DNA from: a virus
DNA: 64,000 nucleotides
Strand: one strand, 5' to 3'
IMG/VR virus record: IMGVR_UViG_3300020165_003419
Location: 1 to 64,000 of that record
The translations under genes and the position numbers were made by a program. The notes below the pieces were generated by a model. That model was not told the DNA's origin, searched no databases, and saw nothing but the letters and a program-made list of their open reading frames with translations. Shown here piece by piece: positions 56,097 to 63,267 of this stretch (positions are counted from its first letter, which is position 1; every line of letters starts with the position of its first letter).

Positions 56097-57073
56097 TTAA
56101 GCCTCTCAAGGATCTCGCTCCAGTTGTTGGTGAATTCGATTGCTTTATCATCAATATAAAATTTTGCTCTTGGCTTCTCATGTGTGATTTCAGACACGTA
56201 ATCGCGTACACCATGAAATTCCAGCCACTCATCAACCAGTTCATAGCCTGTTTTGCCGTTTACAAACGGTCTGTCCGGGCGTACCTTGGCGGAAAAAATA
56301 ATAATGTTCCAGTCATCCGCCAGAGATTTTATTGCTTCCAGGGCGCCTTCTATGGGCGCCCCATAACACGTGCCATCGTGCCAGCCTTTATCAAATGTAT
56401 GCACGACACCGTCAAAGTCAATAGCTAAGTTTGCCAATTGACTCTCTAGTCCGGGCGGAACCTCTTGATTGTGGGTCTCAACCTCTGACTCGATGCCAAG
56501 TTTTTCAAATCTTCTTTCTTGGGCCTTCTTAGAAATAGTAGGACACATAAACCCTGCATCATGGATTAACTGGTATGTCATCGTTAGCGACAAAATCTCT
56601 GAGGTATGATAATATTTGGCGTGCTGAATAACTTGGATGACCTTGGGGTTTATTCCCTTCTCTTTTGGCTGTGCTGCCCAAAGTGCGCTTGGGATTCCTT
56701 GGTCTGCTGCCCAATTCAGTGCGGTTGCAAGACAATCAGATGATGCTCCATTAGTTGAGCAGGATAACCCAATAGCCAAGCATTCACTTTTGTCGAGGTT
56801 TCTTGTTCTGATCTCCAACCAATTTTGAATCCAATCATTGAAGCTTGTATCTCCCTGAATCGAAGTAACAACTACTCCGCCGCCGGGAGCATATACGTTC
56901 TTATCTGTTAGTCGCGATGCATCAACTGCAGCGTGCTCAGCAATACTCATATTACCGCCGTGACCAAAAAAGAAAACGTGCTTGGCGTCATTGTAAAGTT
57001 CTTGTAGCTGTTGAAATTCATCTGTAGCTACAATCGCTCTGAATTTATTTTCCATTGATTCAATGTCTAACAT
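56093..57073 (-). CDS. SIS-domain (GmhA-like) and HAD-phosphatase fusion
   Basis: Residues about 25-195 are a SIS domain with HVFFFGHGGNMSIAEHAAVD (about 32-51) and GLSCSTNGASSD (the phosphosugar-binding Ser/Thr loop), like sedoheptulose-7-phosphate isomerase GmhA. Residues about 213-326 are HAD-type, with LAIDFDGVVHTFDKG (Asp nucleophile and second Asp) and PRAKFYIDDKAIEF. In LPS heptose synthesis GmhA makes a phosphosugar and GmhB, also a HAD enzyme, removes a phosphate, so the fusion could catalyse two steps of one pathway. The HAD part lacks the Cys-His zinc loop of GmhB, so the substrate may differ. The neighbouring genes lie 4 bases (overlap) and 8 bases away. Confidence 0.75.
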   Translation of the reverse strand: MLDIESMENKFRAIVATDEFQQLQELYNDAKHVFFFGHGGNMSIAEHAAVDASRLTDKNVYAPGGGVVVTSIQGDTSFNDWIQNWLEIRTRNLDKSECLAIGLSCSTNGASSDCLATALNWAADQGIPSALWAAQPKEKGINPKVIQVIQHAKYYHTSEILSLTMTYQLIHDAGFMCPTISKKAQERRFEKLGIESEVETHNQEVPPGLESQLANLAIDFDGVVHTFDKGWHDGTCYGAPIEGALEAIKSLADDWNIIIFSAKVRPDRPFVNGKTGYELVDEWLEFHGVRDYVSEITHEKPRAKFYIDDKAIEFTNNWSEILERLK

Positions 57074-57081
57074 TTTTTAAT

Positions 57082-57801
57082 TTATCCTATATTATTTTGA
57101 TCTGCTGTCGGGAAGATATCTAATGACACTGGGTTTATTGAGTATATTTCAACGTCTGGGTAATTCTCTTCTATCCACCCTTTTACAATTCCCCAGTATC
57201 TAGCTATCCAATAACCGGCTCCTTGATCTTTACCGATCATTATTTTTGCAAATGTGCCGTTATCATAATTACAATCATGCCCAACAAGGTATATTTTTTT
57301 TACACCGCAATATAGCATGAACTGTAGCACCTCAAAAGATATAGAAGCGACTGCCATAAGTGGTCCGATTGTTATATCTTTTTTAAACATACAGGTGTCA
57401 GGATTTCCATCGCTATCACATTCATAATATTTTGCATTTTTAATTCTACCGGGCATTTGACCAGATCGAGGTACAACTCCAATCTCTGGGATCTCTATAA
57501 CTCTGTTGTCTTCCCAAATTGGATGTCTAATAAATTTTTGTATATTCGGTTTATACTCGTTGTATTCTGCATATCTATAATAAAACTTTGCTGGAACCTG
57601 TGGCATTGCATCTCCCATAAACCAATAATCTAAATTTAAATCTAGAAATATTTGATCGTTTACACCATATCTTAACACGTCCGGGGGCAGCTGTCCACTA
57701 TTAAATTCAAGAATTGTTGGTCCTGAACCGAATAATACAGCGCTGGCGCCCTCGTGTTTATTGTGGTACTCGGCAAATGCGTTCCAGTTAAGCACACTCA
57801 T
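57082..57801 (-). CDS. putative glycosyltransferase or MAF-type protein (GT42/DUF115-like)
   Basis: The 239-residue protein begins with a nucleotide-binding-type segment, SAVLFGSGPTILEFNSGQLP (about 19-38), as in DUF115/MAF and sialyltransferase GT42 proteins, and contains KKIYLVGHDCNYDNG (about 170-184), also typical of that group. Such proteins transfer nonulosonic acids from CMP donors. This would suit the NeuA-like gene two genes downstream. The protein lacks the long C-terminal region of MAF proteins. It overlaps the methyltransferase gene upstream by 4 bases. The family link is by pattern only. Confidence 0.55.
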   Translation of the reverse strand: MSVLNWNAFAEYHNKHEGASAVLFGSGPTILEFNSGQLPPDVLRYGVNDQIFLDLNLDYWFMGDAMPQVPAKFYYRYAEYNEYKPNIQKFIRHPIWEDNRVIEIPEIGVVPRSGQMPGRIKNAKYYECDSDGNPDTCMFKKDITIGPLMAVASISFEVLQFMLYCGVKKIYLVGHDCNYDNGTFAKIMIGKDQGAGYWIARYWGIVKGWIEENYPDVEIYSINPVSLDIFPTADQNNIG

Positions 57802-58394
57802 TTTAATTTTCCAATATAAACAGGAATATTTCTTTTGTCTCCACCAAGTAATTTATTATTTGTAAGCCTCTGCCTGTTTTCAAATGTTTTATCAAACCAG
57901 TTTTCAAGTGTGGGCTGAAACGCCGGATCTTCGACTTCGTTGCCATAATCTATAACAAAACAATTTTTTACTCTCAAGTTTTCAAAAATGTCTGTATAAT
58001 AATTTTGTGGAGTTTCTGATAGGCAGTGTGTTTCGATTATCATATCCCATTCTTCGTCAAAAACTTTTTTATATTCGCTAGATTTAAAAAATCTAACATT
58101 ATCGCCAACATTTTGTTTGATGAGATCGAAATGTGCCTCAAGATCTAATATTGCGTAATCCACATTTTTATTTAATTGTAAAATATTTTTTGCCAAAAAT
58201 CCATTACCGGCGCCAATTTCTAATATTTTACCACTAAAATCAGAATAATGTTCTGACCACAGGTTAACATATTCTTGGTCACCGGTGGAAGATATTTTTC
58301 CTACTGGTGAGCTTGAGTTAAACCATGTTGGTTTTACGTTGTTTTCTTTGCTATCATTTGGAACCATTCCAGGTGCTAATTTCCATTTTGACAT
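57798..58394 (-). CDS. SAM-dependent methyltransferase-like protein
   Basis: The 198-residue form starts at ATG 58394 (MSKWKLAPGM), 4 bases beyond the epimerase stop; an ATG at 58451 would add 19 residues read through the epimerase gene and has no better site. ILEIGAGNGFLAKNILQ (about 54-70) is motif I of class I methyltransferases, and WDMIIETHCLSETPQNYYTD is a plausible motif IV region. Likely substrates are sugars of the phage-made glycan; an acceptor cannot be named. AGGAG lies unusually close to the ATG (1 base), which makes the start less certain. Confidence 0.65.
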   Translation of the reverse strand: MSKWKLAPGMVPNDSKENNVKPTWFNSSSPVGKISSTGDQEYVNLWSEHYSDFSGKILEIGAGNGFLAKNILQLNKNVDYAILDLEAHFDLIKQNVGDNVRFFKSSEYKKVFDEEWDMIIETHCLSETPQNYYTDIFENLRVKNCFVIDYGNEVEDPAFQPTLENWFDKTFENRQRLTNNKLLGGDKRNIPVYIGKLK

Positions 58395-58398
58395 ACTC

Positions 58399-59349
58399 CT
58401 ATCCCAATCCTCTTTTAATGTTGACGTATGGATTGACGAAATCGGCAACATTTAGTGCCTTGATTATCTCATCAATTCCCTCTTCAATCGTAACCTCTGT
58501 TTTAAAGCCAAGAGCTTTTATCTTATCATAACTTACGATGTAATTTCTCTTATCTGCGTCTTCACCAATTTCTTCGAAGTGAATGAATCCATTAGTTTTA
58601 TCGGCTACCATGCGGCAGACATCTTCTTTACTGTAGTTCATTGAGTCATCACCAATATTATATACATTGTTGACCATCTTATCAACGTTGTTGACCGCTA
58701 GCATAAAAGCGTTGGCCATGTCTGAAACATGGATAAACGTTCTCATAAAGTGTTTCTCGTAAACAACCAAATACCCATCACGCAAACACTTGTTGGTGAA
58801 GTCATTAATGAGCAAGTCAAGTCGAAGACGAGGAGAAACACCGAATGCGGTAGCAAATCGATACGCGATAACATTACCGCGCGCCATTAGCATGTGCTCT
58901 GCTTCTGTTTTTGTTTCTCCATATAGGCTCAACGGATTAAGAGGCGATTCTTCCGTACAAATATCCGTTACCTTGCCATAGTTGCTTCCAGTCGAACCAT
59001 ATAAGATTATCTGTTCTGGGCTGGTAGCGTCAATTATATTCTGGGTTCCGCCGACGTTAACGTTAGTTGCTAACTCAGGGTTGTTTTTACAGGCAGGGAA
59101 CCCAACAATTGCCGCTAAATGAATAATGATATCCTTATCTTTTACTGCAGCTTCTACGTCCTTCTTGATTGTAACATCTCCGTTAATGAAATGAAAATTC
59201 TTATTCCTGAAAAACGAGAGAAGTTGATTACCTCCTTGCATCAGATTATCAAACACTGTCACCTCATGCCCAGCTTCGATAAGCTTGGGTAACAGTGCGG
59301 TACCTACATACCCGGCGCCCCCGGTGACTAAAATTCTTTTCTTTACCAT
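58399..59349 (-). CDS. NAD-dependent nucleotide-sugar epimerase/dehydratase (SDR)
   Basis: The 316-residue extended SDR has GGAGYVGTALL (10-20), HLAAIVGFPACK, LYGSTGSNYGK (about 118-128) and YGETKTEAEHM (about 143-153) as active-site elements, and RTFIHVSDMANAFMLAV. It acts on an NDP-sugar as an epimerase, reductase or dehydratase; the motif set does not decide which. With the SDR genes at 59623 and 62344 this makes three besides RmlB. It overlaps the DUF962 gene by 7 bases. Confidence 0.8.
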   Translation of the reverse strand: MVKKRILVTGGAGYVGTALLPKLIEAGHEVTVFDNLMQGGNQLLSFFRNKNFHFINGDVTIKKDVEAAVKDKDIIIHLAAIVGFPACKNNPELATNVNVGGTQNIIDATSPEQIILYGSTGSNYGKVTDICTEESPLNPLSLYGETKTEAEHMLMARGNVIAYRFATAFGVSPRLRLDLLINDFTNKCLRDGYLVVYEKHFMRTFIHVSDMANAFMLAVNNVDKMVNNVYNIGDDSMNYSKEDVCRMVADKTNGFIHFEEIGEDADKRNYIVSYDKIKALGFKTEVTIEEGIDEIIKALNVADFVNPYVNIKRGLG

Positions 59350-59630
59350 ATTGATAACCTTCCTAATAAAATATCTTTAAACATAATCCAATCAGCTATT
59401 TTTGCTTTTACTGGATCATTGAATGCTGCTGGTTTGTTTTTTTCGAAAACATAATGTCCTGTCCAAGCAAATGGATATACGACGAATGGCGCGAACAGCA
59501 AACCGAACCATGCGTTATTAACTATTATAACACCTACATACAAAATTGTAAGCCATAAACCAATAAAATGCAATAATCTGCATTTTGGGTGGGTGTGTAA
59601 TTTTAAATAATTTTGATAATACTCATGCAT
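59343..59630 (-). CDS. Mpo1/DUF962-family membrane protein
   Basis: The 95-residue protein carries YLKLHTHPKCRLLHFIGLWL (about 8-27) and GHYVFEKNKPAAF (about 58-70), which are the conserved blocks of DUF962 (yeast Mpo1, YGL010w). It has two to three hydrophobic segments and conserved histidines. Mpo1 is an iron-dependent dioxygenase for alpha-oxidation of 2-hydroxy fatty acids. In a phage sugar cluster the role is unclear; it might alter lipid A acyl chains or an undecaprenyl-linked step, or it may be a passenger. Overlaps of 7 and 8 bases with its neighbours show it is part of the operon. Confidence 0.75.
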   Translation of the reverse strand: MHEYYQNYLKLHTHPKCRLLHFIGLWLTILYVGVIIVNNAWFGLLFAPFVVYPFAWTGHYVFEKNKPAAFNDPVKAKIADWIMFKDILLGRLSIW

Positions 59631-60342
59631 TTTCTTTTATAAACCTCTGGAATCTTTCTATTATCTCATCTTTGCTATACAGATAGGGACCTGTTCTTCC
59701 CCAATGAATCGAATGAGCAGTTAACATATTCTCATGTACAACTTTTTCGGGGTCTGTGCATAAATAGTCTGACTTGAATAACTTAAGTATATCATGAAAA
59801 AGTATCGGCTCTGTAGCTATGTTTAACGTTTTAAGTTTCGCGTTTTGCATTATTATTATGTCTTGCCACAGTAAGTCTAAGCAGTAATATTGAAAAGTTG
59901 AATCTTGGTGTGGTAAATAACTCTCTTCTTTGTTTAACAGATCGTAGATTGCATTCTTTCTCAATCCATCTCCAAACAAAGACGGCAACCGCACAACAGA
60001 GACATCATCAAAATGATTTTTTAAATATGTCTCCAGATAAAGACGATTTTGACCATATGCGTTATCAGCAGGGTTATCGTAAACAGCGATTGTAGAGATA
60101 AGAATTAATTTTTTAAATTTTGTTTTTTCTAAATTTTTAATCAATCTTTGAATTTGTGCAAAGTCTTCTTTTGGCTGCTTATTCGCTTTCCATTTTACGC
60201 TACTTACGCCAGCACACACTATCAACTCAAATTGTTGACCAGAAATCTCTTCAATGTTTTTAGAATTATAGTATCTGTCAAATTGCGTTTGTTCTGATAA
60301 ATTTGAACCAACAAACCCAGTGTGCCCGATAAGTGCTTTCAT
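59623..60342 (-). CDS. short NAD-dependent SDR (epimerase/reductase) protein
   Basis: The 239-residue protein opens MKALIGHTGFVGSNLSEQ with the GxxGFxG nucleotide loop, followed by ILISTIAVYDN (active-site Ser region), AYGQNRLYLE (Tyr-x3-Arg instead of the usual Tyr-x3-Lys), and FQYYCLDLLWQD. At 239 residues it is the smallest SDR here, and the catalytic Lys is replaced by Arg, so activity may be altered. It might reduce or epimerise a nucleotide sugar, or serve as a binding protein. It overlaps the full-length aminotransferase gene by 4 bases. Confidence 0.7.
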   Translation of the reverse strand: MKALIGHTGFVGSNLSEQTQFDRYYNSKNIEEISGQQFELIVCAGVSSVKWKANKQPKEDFAQIQRLIKNLEKTKFKKLILISTIAVYDNPADNAYGQNRLYLETYLKNHFDDVSVVRLPSLFGDGLRKNAIYDLLNKEESYLPHQDSTFQYYCLDLLWQDIIIMQNAKLKTLNIATEPILFHDILKLFKSDYLCTDPEKVVHENMLTAHSIHWGRTGPYLYSKDEIIERFQRFIKENA

Positions 60343-61478
60343 TGATTGTCGTATTCTTTAATGTTTGTAATAATTCTGGTGACGTCGTCTTCAGTCAGAT
60401 CTGAATGTAAAGGGATGAGGATGACATCTTCGTCGGCTCGCTTAAGGTTTGGCAAGTCACAAAGCCCGCCGAACATCTCATATATATCATTTCTTCGATT
60501 ATTAACGTTAACTTGAATATTCCTATCCCACATGTAGTGAGCGAACTCTTCGCGGTCTTCGACATGGATAGGAAAAATCTGATAGTTGGGTGTCCAGTGA
60601 TCTTGGTAGTTTAAAAGCGTAACCTTTGTTAAACCTTGCAGCTCTCTTCGGTATCTTTCTCCAATCTGCTTACGATGTTCCAAGACTCTGTCTAAATGAT
60701 CCATTGCTACACTGGCGAGTGTTGCAGTGATGTCATTCATGTTTGATTTAAATCCAAGCCCATCGGGTGGGACAGGGAGAGGATCCAAAATGCTGGTCTT
60801 CTTGACCTCTCGATCAATCCCATACCAAGACTGCTTGCGAATCTTCTTATATAAAGCTTCATCAGTGGTGGTTATGACTCCGCCATCTCCACAGGTTACA
60901 ATCTTAACGCACTGGAACGAGAATGTTGCCACATCTCCGAAAGATCCAATAGGTTGTCCCTTGTATTCGCATGCCATTGCGTGCGCGCTATCTTCGATAA
61001 TTGGAAGACCATGACGGTCTGCTACTTCACGTAGCTCGTCCATATCAACAGGATTGCCCGCATAGTGAACGCACATGATCGCTTTTGTTTTATTTGTAAT
61101 CTTCTCTTCGACGCTCTTTGGATCAATATTGAGTGTATCATATTGAATATCCGCGAACACGGGTGTGGCGCCAATCTCAAGAATTGAAGTATTAGTCGCA
61201 ATAAAGGTGAATGGTGTACTGACTACTTCGTCGCCGGGGCCGACATCAAGAGCTTTGAGCGCAATTTTAAGAGCGGCGGTTCCGCTCATGCAAGCTGCAG
61301 CATATGGAGCTTTAAACCTTGCTCGAACTTTTGCTCTAAATTCTGCTTCTTTCTTACCGGTATTAAGCCACTTTGACTTAAGTGTCTTAGCTACTTCTTC
61401 ACCAGCTTCGTCTGGAACGTACACACTCCAGCACCTGATGATGGACTCTTCCATTTTAAAATCATTGTCAGTTGTCAT
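60339..61478 (-). CDS. DegT/DnrJ/EryC1-type sugar aminotransferase, full length
   Basis: The 379-residue protein has AACMSGTAALKIALKALD (about 60-77), IIEDSAHAMACEYKG (about 155-169), and SFQCVKIVTCGDGGVITT (about 183-200), in which Lys near 188 binds PLP. It would convert a 4-keto or 3-keto nucleotide sugar to the amino sugar, for instance dTDP-4-keto-6-deoxyglucose made by RmlA and RmlB. AAGGAG stands before the ATG in the overlap with the methyltransferase gene. It is complete, in contrast with the short copy at 54808, so the two are not simple duplicates. Confidence 0.88.
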   Translation of the reverse strand: MTTDNDFKMEESIIRCWSVYVPDEAGEEVAKTLKSKWLNTGKKEAEFRAKVRARFKAPYAAACMSGTAALKIALKALDVGPGDEVVSTPFTFIATNTSILEIGATPVFADIQYDTLNIDPKSVEEKITNKTKAIMCVHYAGNPVDMDELREVADRHGLPIIEDSAHAMACEYKGQPIGSFGDVATFSFQCVKIVTCGDGGVITTTDEALYKKIRKQSWYGIDREVKKTSILDPLPVPPDGLGFKSNMNDITATLASVAMDHLDRVLEHRKQIGERYRRELQGLTKVTLLNYQDHWTPNYQIFPIHVEDREEFAHYMWDRNIQVNVNNRRNDIYEMFGGLCDLPNLKRADEDVILIPLHSDLTEDDVTRIITNIKEYDNQ

Positions 61479-62344
61479 TTACTATTCTCCTTTACTTTTG
61501 TTGCTGTGACGTAATAAACTGAATTGGGTATCTTGCCACTACTGAATGTCAAATCTTCACTTTCAATCGCCCTAATTATTGCATCTCTTTCAAGATATAT
61601 GACGGCGCGGATCTCATCAACCTCATCTCCGAAGAGTCCGCTGGCTTCAAAAGGCATTATAACATGGTCGTCTTCTTTTTCAAAACCAAAATCTTTAAGC
61701 ATACAGTCAATAGTGTCTGGGTGATACATTCTCTGTCGATTAAATTGTATCTCTGTTTTTGCTCCGAATGGAACTGATAAGATAAGCTTTCCTCCAGGCT
61801 TTAAAACTCTATGGAACTCTTTTAAACCTTTTTGATCGCCGTAATAATCTAACTCGTCTCCATAACGACCAAGCCCAAAATGTTCTAAAGCGTGTAGACA
61901 TGTTACTATATCATAACTATTGGCTTTAAACGGCAGCAATTGAGCTTCACTAAGTTTCAACTCAAAAGATGGTATAGTAGCTGCACACCATTCGCCGTTT
62001 GGTTTTAATTCTTTAAATAAACAATTTACTCTAGGCTCCACATATGTAACCTCGCAGGTATGGCTAAAGAACAAAGCCGTTTCAAGTCGGCTGGAAATAT
62101 CAAGCAGTTTAGGCGGAGTTGGTACACCCAATGAGTATTCAAGAACCGCTCTTGTTGCTTGGTAATCTTGATACATATAAACGCTGTCAACGTTCAAAGT
62201 CCCAGCGCAGTCTTTAAAATAACTTCTTTCAATCTCATCTTCATCTTGTTGGAAATAATCAACAAATTTAGAGCTTTCATCTTTTTTCTGTCTAAGCAGA
62301 GCTTTAAGCTCCTCTTTTTCATCTTCGGCTGTCTTTACTGTCAT
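61475..62344 (-). CDS. class I SAM-dependent methyltransferase
   Basis: This 289-residue protein has an acidic helical N-terminus (1-40). SYDIVTCLHALEHFGLGRYG (about 140-159) and FHRVLKPGGKLILSVPFGAK (about 174-193) are the post-I and IV motifs of class I methyltransferases, close to those of sugar and ubiquinone methylases. It lies between the aminotransferase (4-base overlap) and the fucose-synthase-like gene (1-base overlap). N- or O-methylation of the amino sugar is likely, but the acceptor atom cannot be inferred. Confidence 0.8.
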   Translation of the reverse strand: MTVKTAEDEKEELKALLRQKKDESSKFVDYFQQDEDEIERSYFKDCAGTLNVDSVYMYQDYQATRAVLEYSLGVPTPPKLLDISSRLETALFFSHTCEVTYVEPRVNCLFKELKPNGEWCAATIPSFELKLSEAQLLPFKANSYDIVTCLHALEHFGLGRYGDELDYYGDQKGLKEFHRVLKPGGKLILSVPFGAKTEIQFNRQRMYHPDTIDCMLKDFGFEKEDDHVIMPFEASGLFGDEVDEIRAVIYLERDAIIRAIESEDLTFSSGKIPNSVYYVTATKVKENSK

Positions 62345-63267
62345 TACACCAGCCCCCTATAATATTGTACTGTTTGGCTAACACCTTCTTGGTGATCATA
62401 AAAAACGTAATCTTTGAACAAATCTTCAAATTTGCCCATTCCTAAAATCTTAATTGGAGCGCCATCTTGGAAATCTGTATTGAATGTGAGCTTGCCTTGA
62501 TAGCCGGTGGCTTTTGCTATGTTTTGTGCTGTTTCAGCAATTGCAAAGCCCTGCCCTTGAGCTACGTTTACTGGTTCAATAACTTTTTCAAGCTGCAGTG
62601 ACTGCAGTAAAATCTTACACACATCGTCTATGTAGATCCATTCTCTGACTGGCTTACCTGTTCCCCAGATCTCAAACTCTGTGTCATTGTTCTCGATAGA
62701 TTCTAACATTCTAATGATCATACCGTTTAGGGCATGCACCTTATTGGGGTCAGTACTGTCGCCTGGACCATAAATACCCGAAAACATGAGATTAATACTA
62801 TTGATATTATACTGCATTTCATAACACCGAGAGATGTAATACAAAACTCTCTTGAAGTTACCGAACGAAAATACCGAGGGATGAACTGTTCCGTCAAGCC
62901 ACTTTTCTTCTTCTTGGATCTGCGGGCCGTCAACATAACAACAATTAGAGAGCAGATTTACAATCGGTGTCGTTGGGCAGTTCTCTAATACAGCTTTATA
63001 TAAGTTTAGGGCGATATAAGTATTATCTGATATTACATCTCCCGCGAATGCCGTTACATAATGAACACTGCCGACATTTGCTGCACAATTAAAAATAGCA
63101 TCAATTCCGCGGTGTCGAAACTCCAGCAGCTTCTTGCTTAATTGTGTGTAATCTCTTAAATCGCACTGTGCTCTGGATAGTCCAATTACTTCGTGACCTT
63201 CATCGGTCAAATATTTTGTTAGGTTTTTACCGACAAAACCAGTGTGCCCTAATACGATGTATCTCAT
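62344..63267 (-). CDS. GDP-L-fucose synthase-like SDR
   Basis: I chose ATG 63267 (MRYIVLGHTGFVGKNLTKYL), because GGGAGAG lies just ahead and the ATG overlaps the upstream stop by 4 bases; an ATG 15 bases further up is less likely. Motifs are GHTGFVG, NCAANVGSVHYVTAFAGDVI and NLLSNCCYVDGP, followed by SFGNFKRVL in place of the usual Tyr-x3-Lys, and EWIYIDDVC. The 'GSVHxVTAxxxxxxxDN' block resembles GDP-fucose synthase (GER/WcaG). It would epimerise and reduce GDP-4-keto-6-deoxymannose to GDP-fucose; a GDP-mannose dehydratase is not in the window. The Tyr replacement by Phe needs care, since Tyr is normally catalytic. Confidence 0.78.
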   Translation of the reverse strand: MRYIVLGHTGFVGKNLTKYLTDEGHEVIGLSRAQCDLRDYTQLSKKLLEFRHRGIDAIFNCAANVGSVHYVTAFAGDVISDNTYIALNLYKAVLENCPTTPIVNLLSNCCYVDGPQIQEEEKWLDGTVHPSVFSFGNFKRVLYYISRCYEMQYNINSINLMFSGIYGPGDSTDPNKVHALNGMIIRMLESIENNDTEFEIWGTGKPVREWIYIDDVCKILLQSLQLEKVIEPVNVAQGQGFAIAETAQNIAKATGYQGKLTFNTDFQDGAPIKILGMGKFEDLFKDYVFYDHQEGVSQTVQYYRGLV

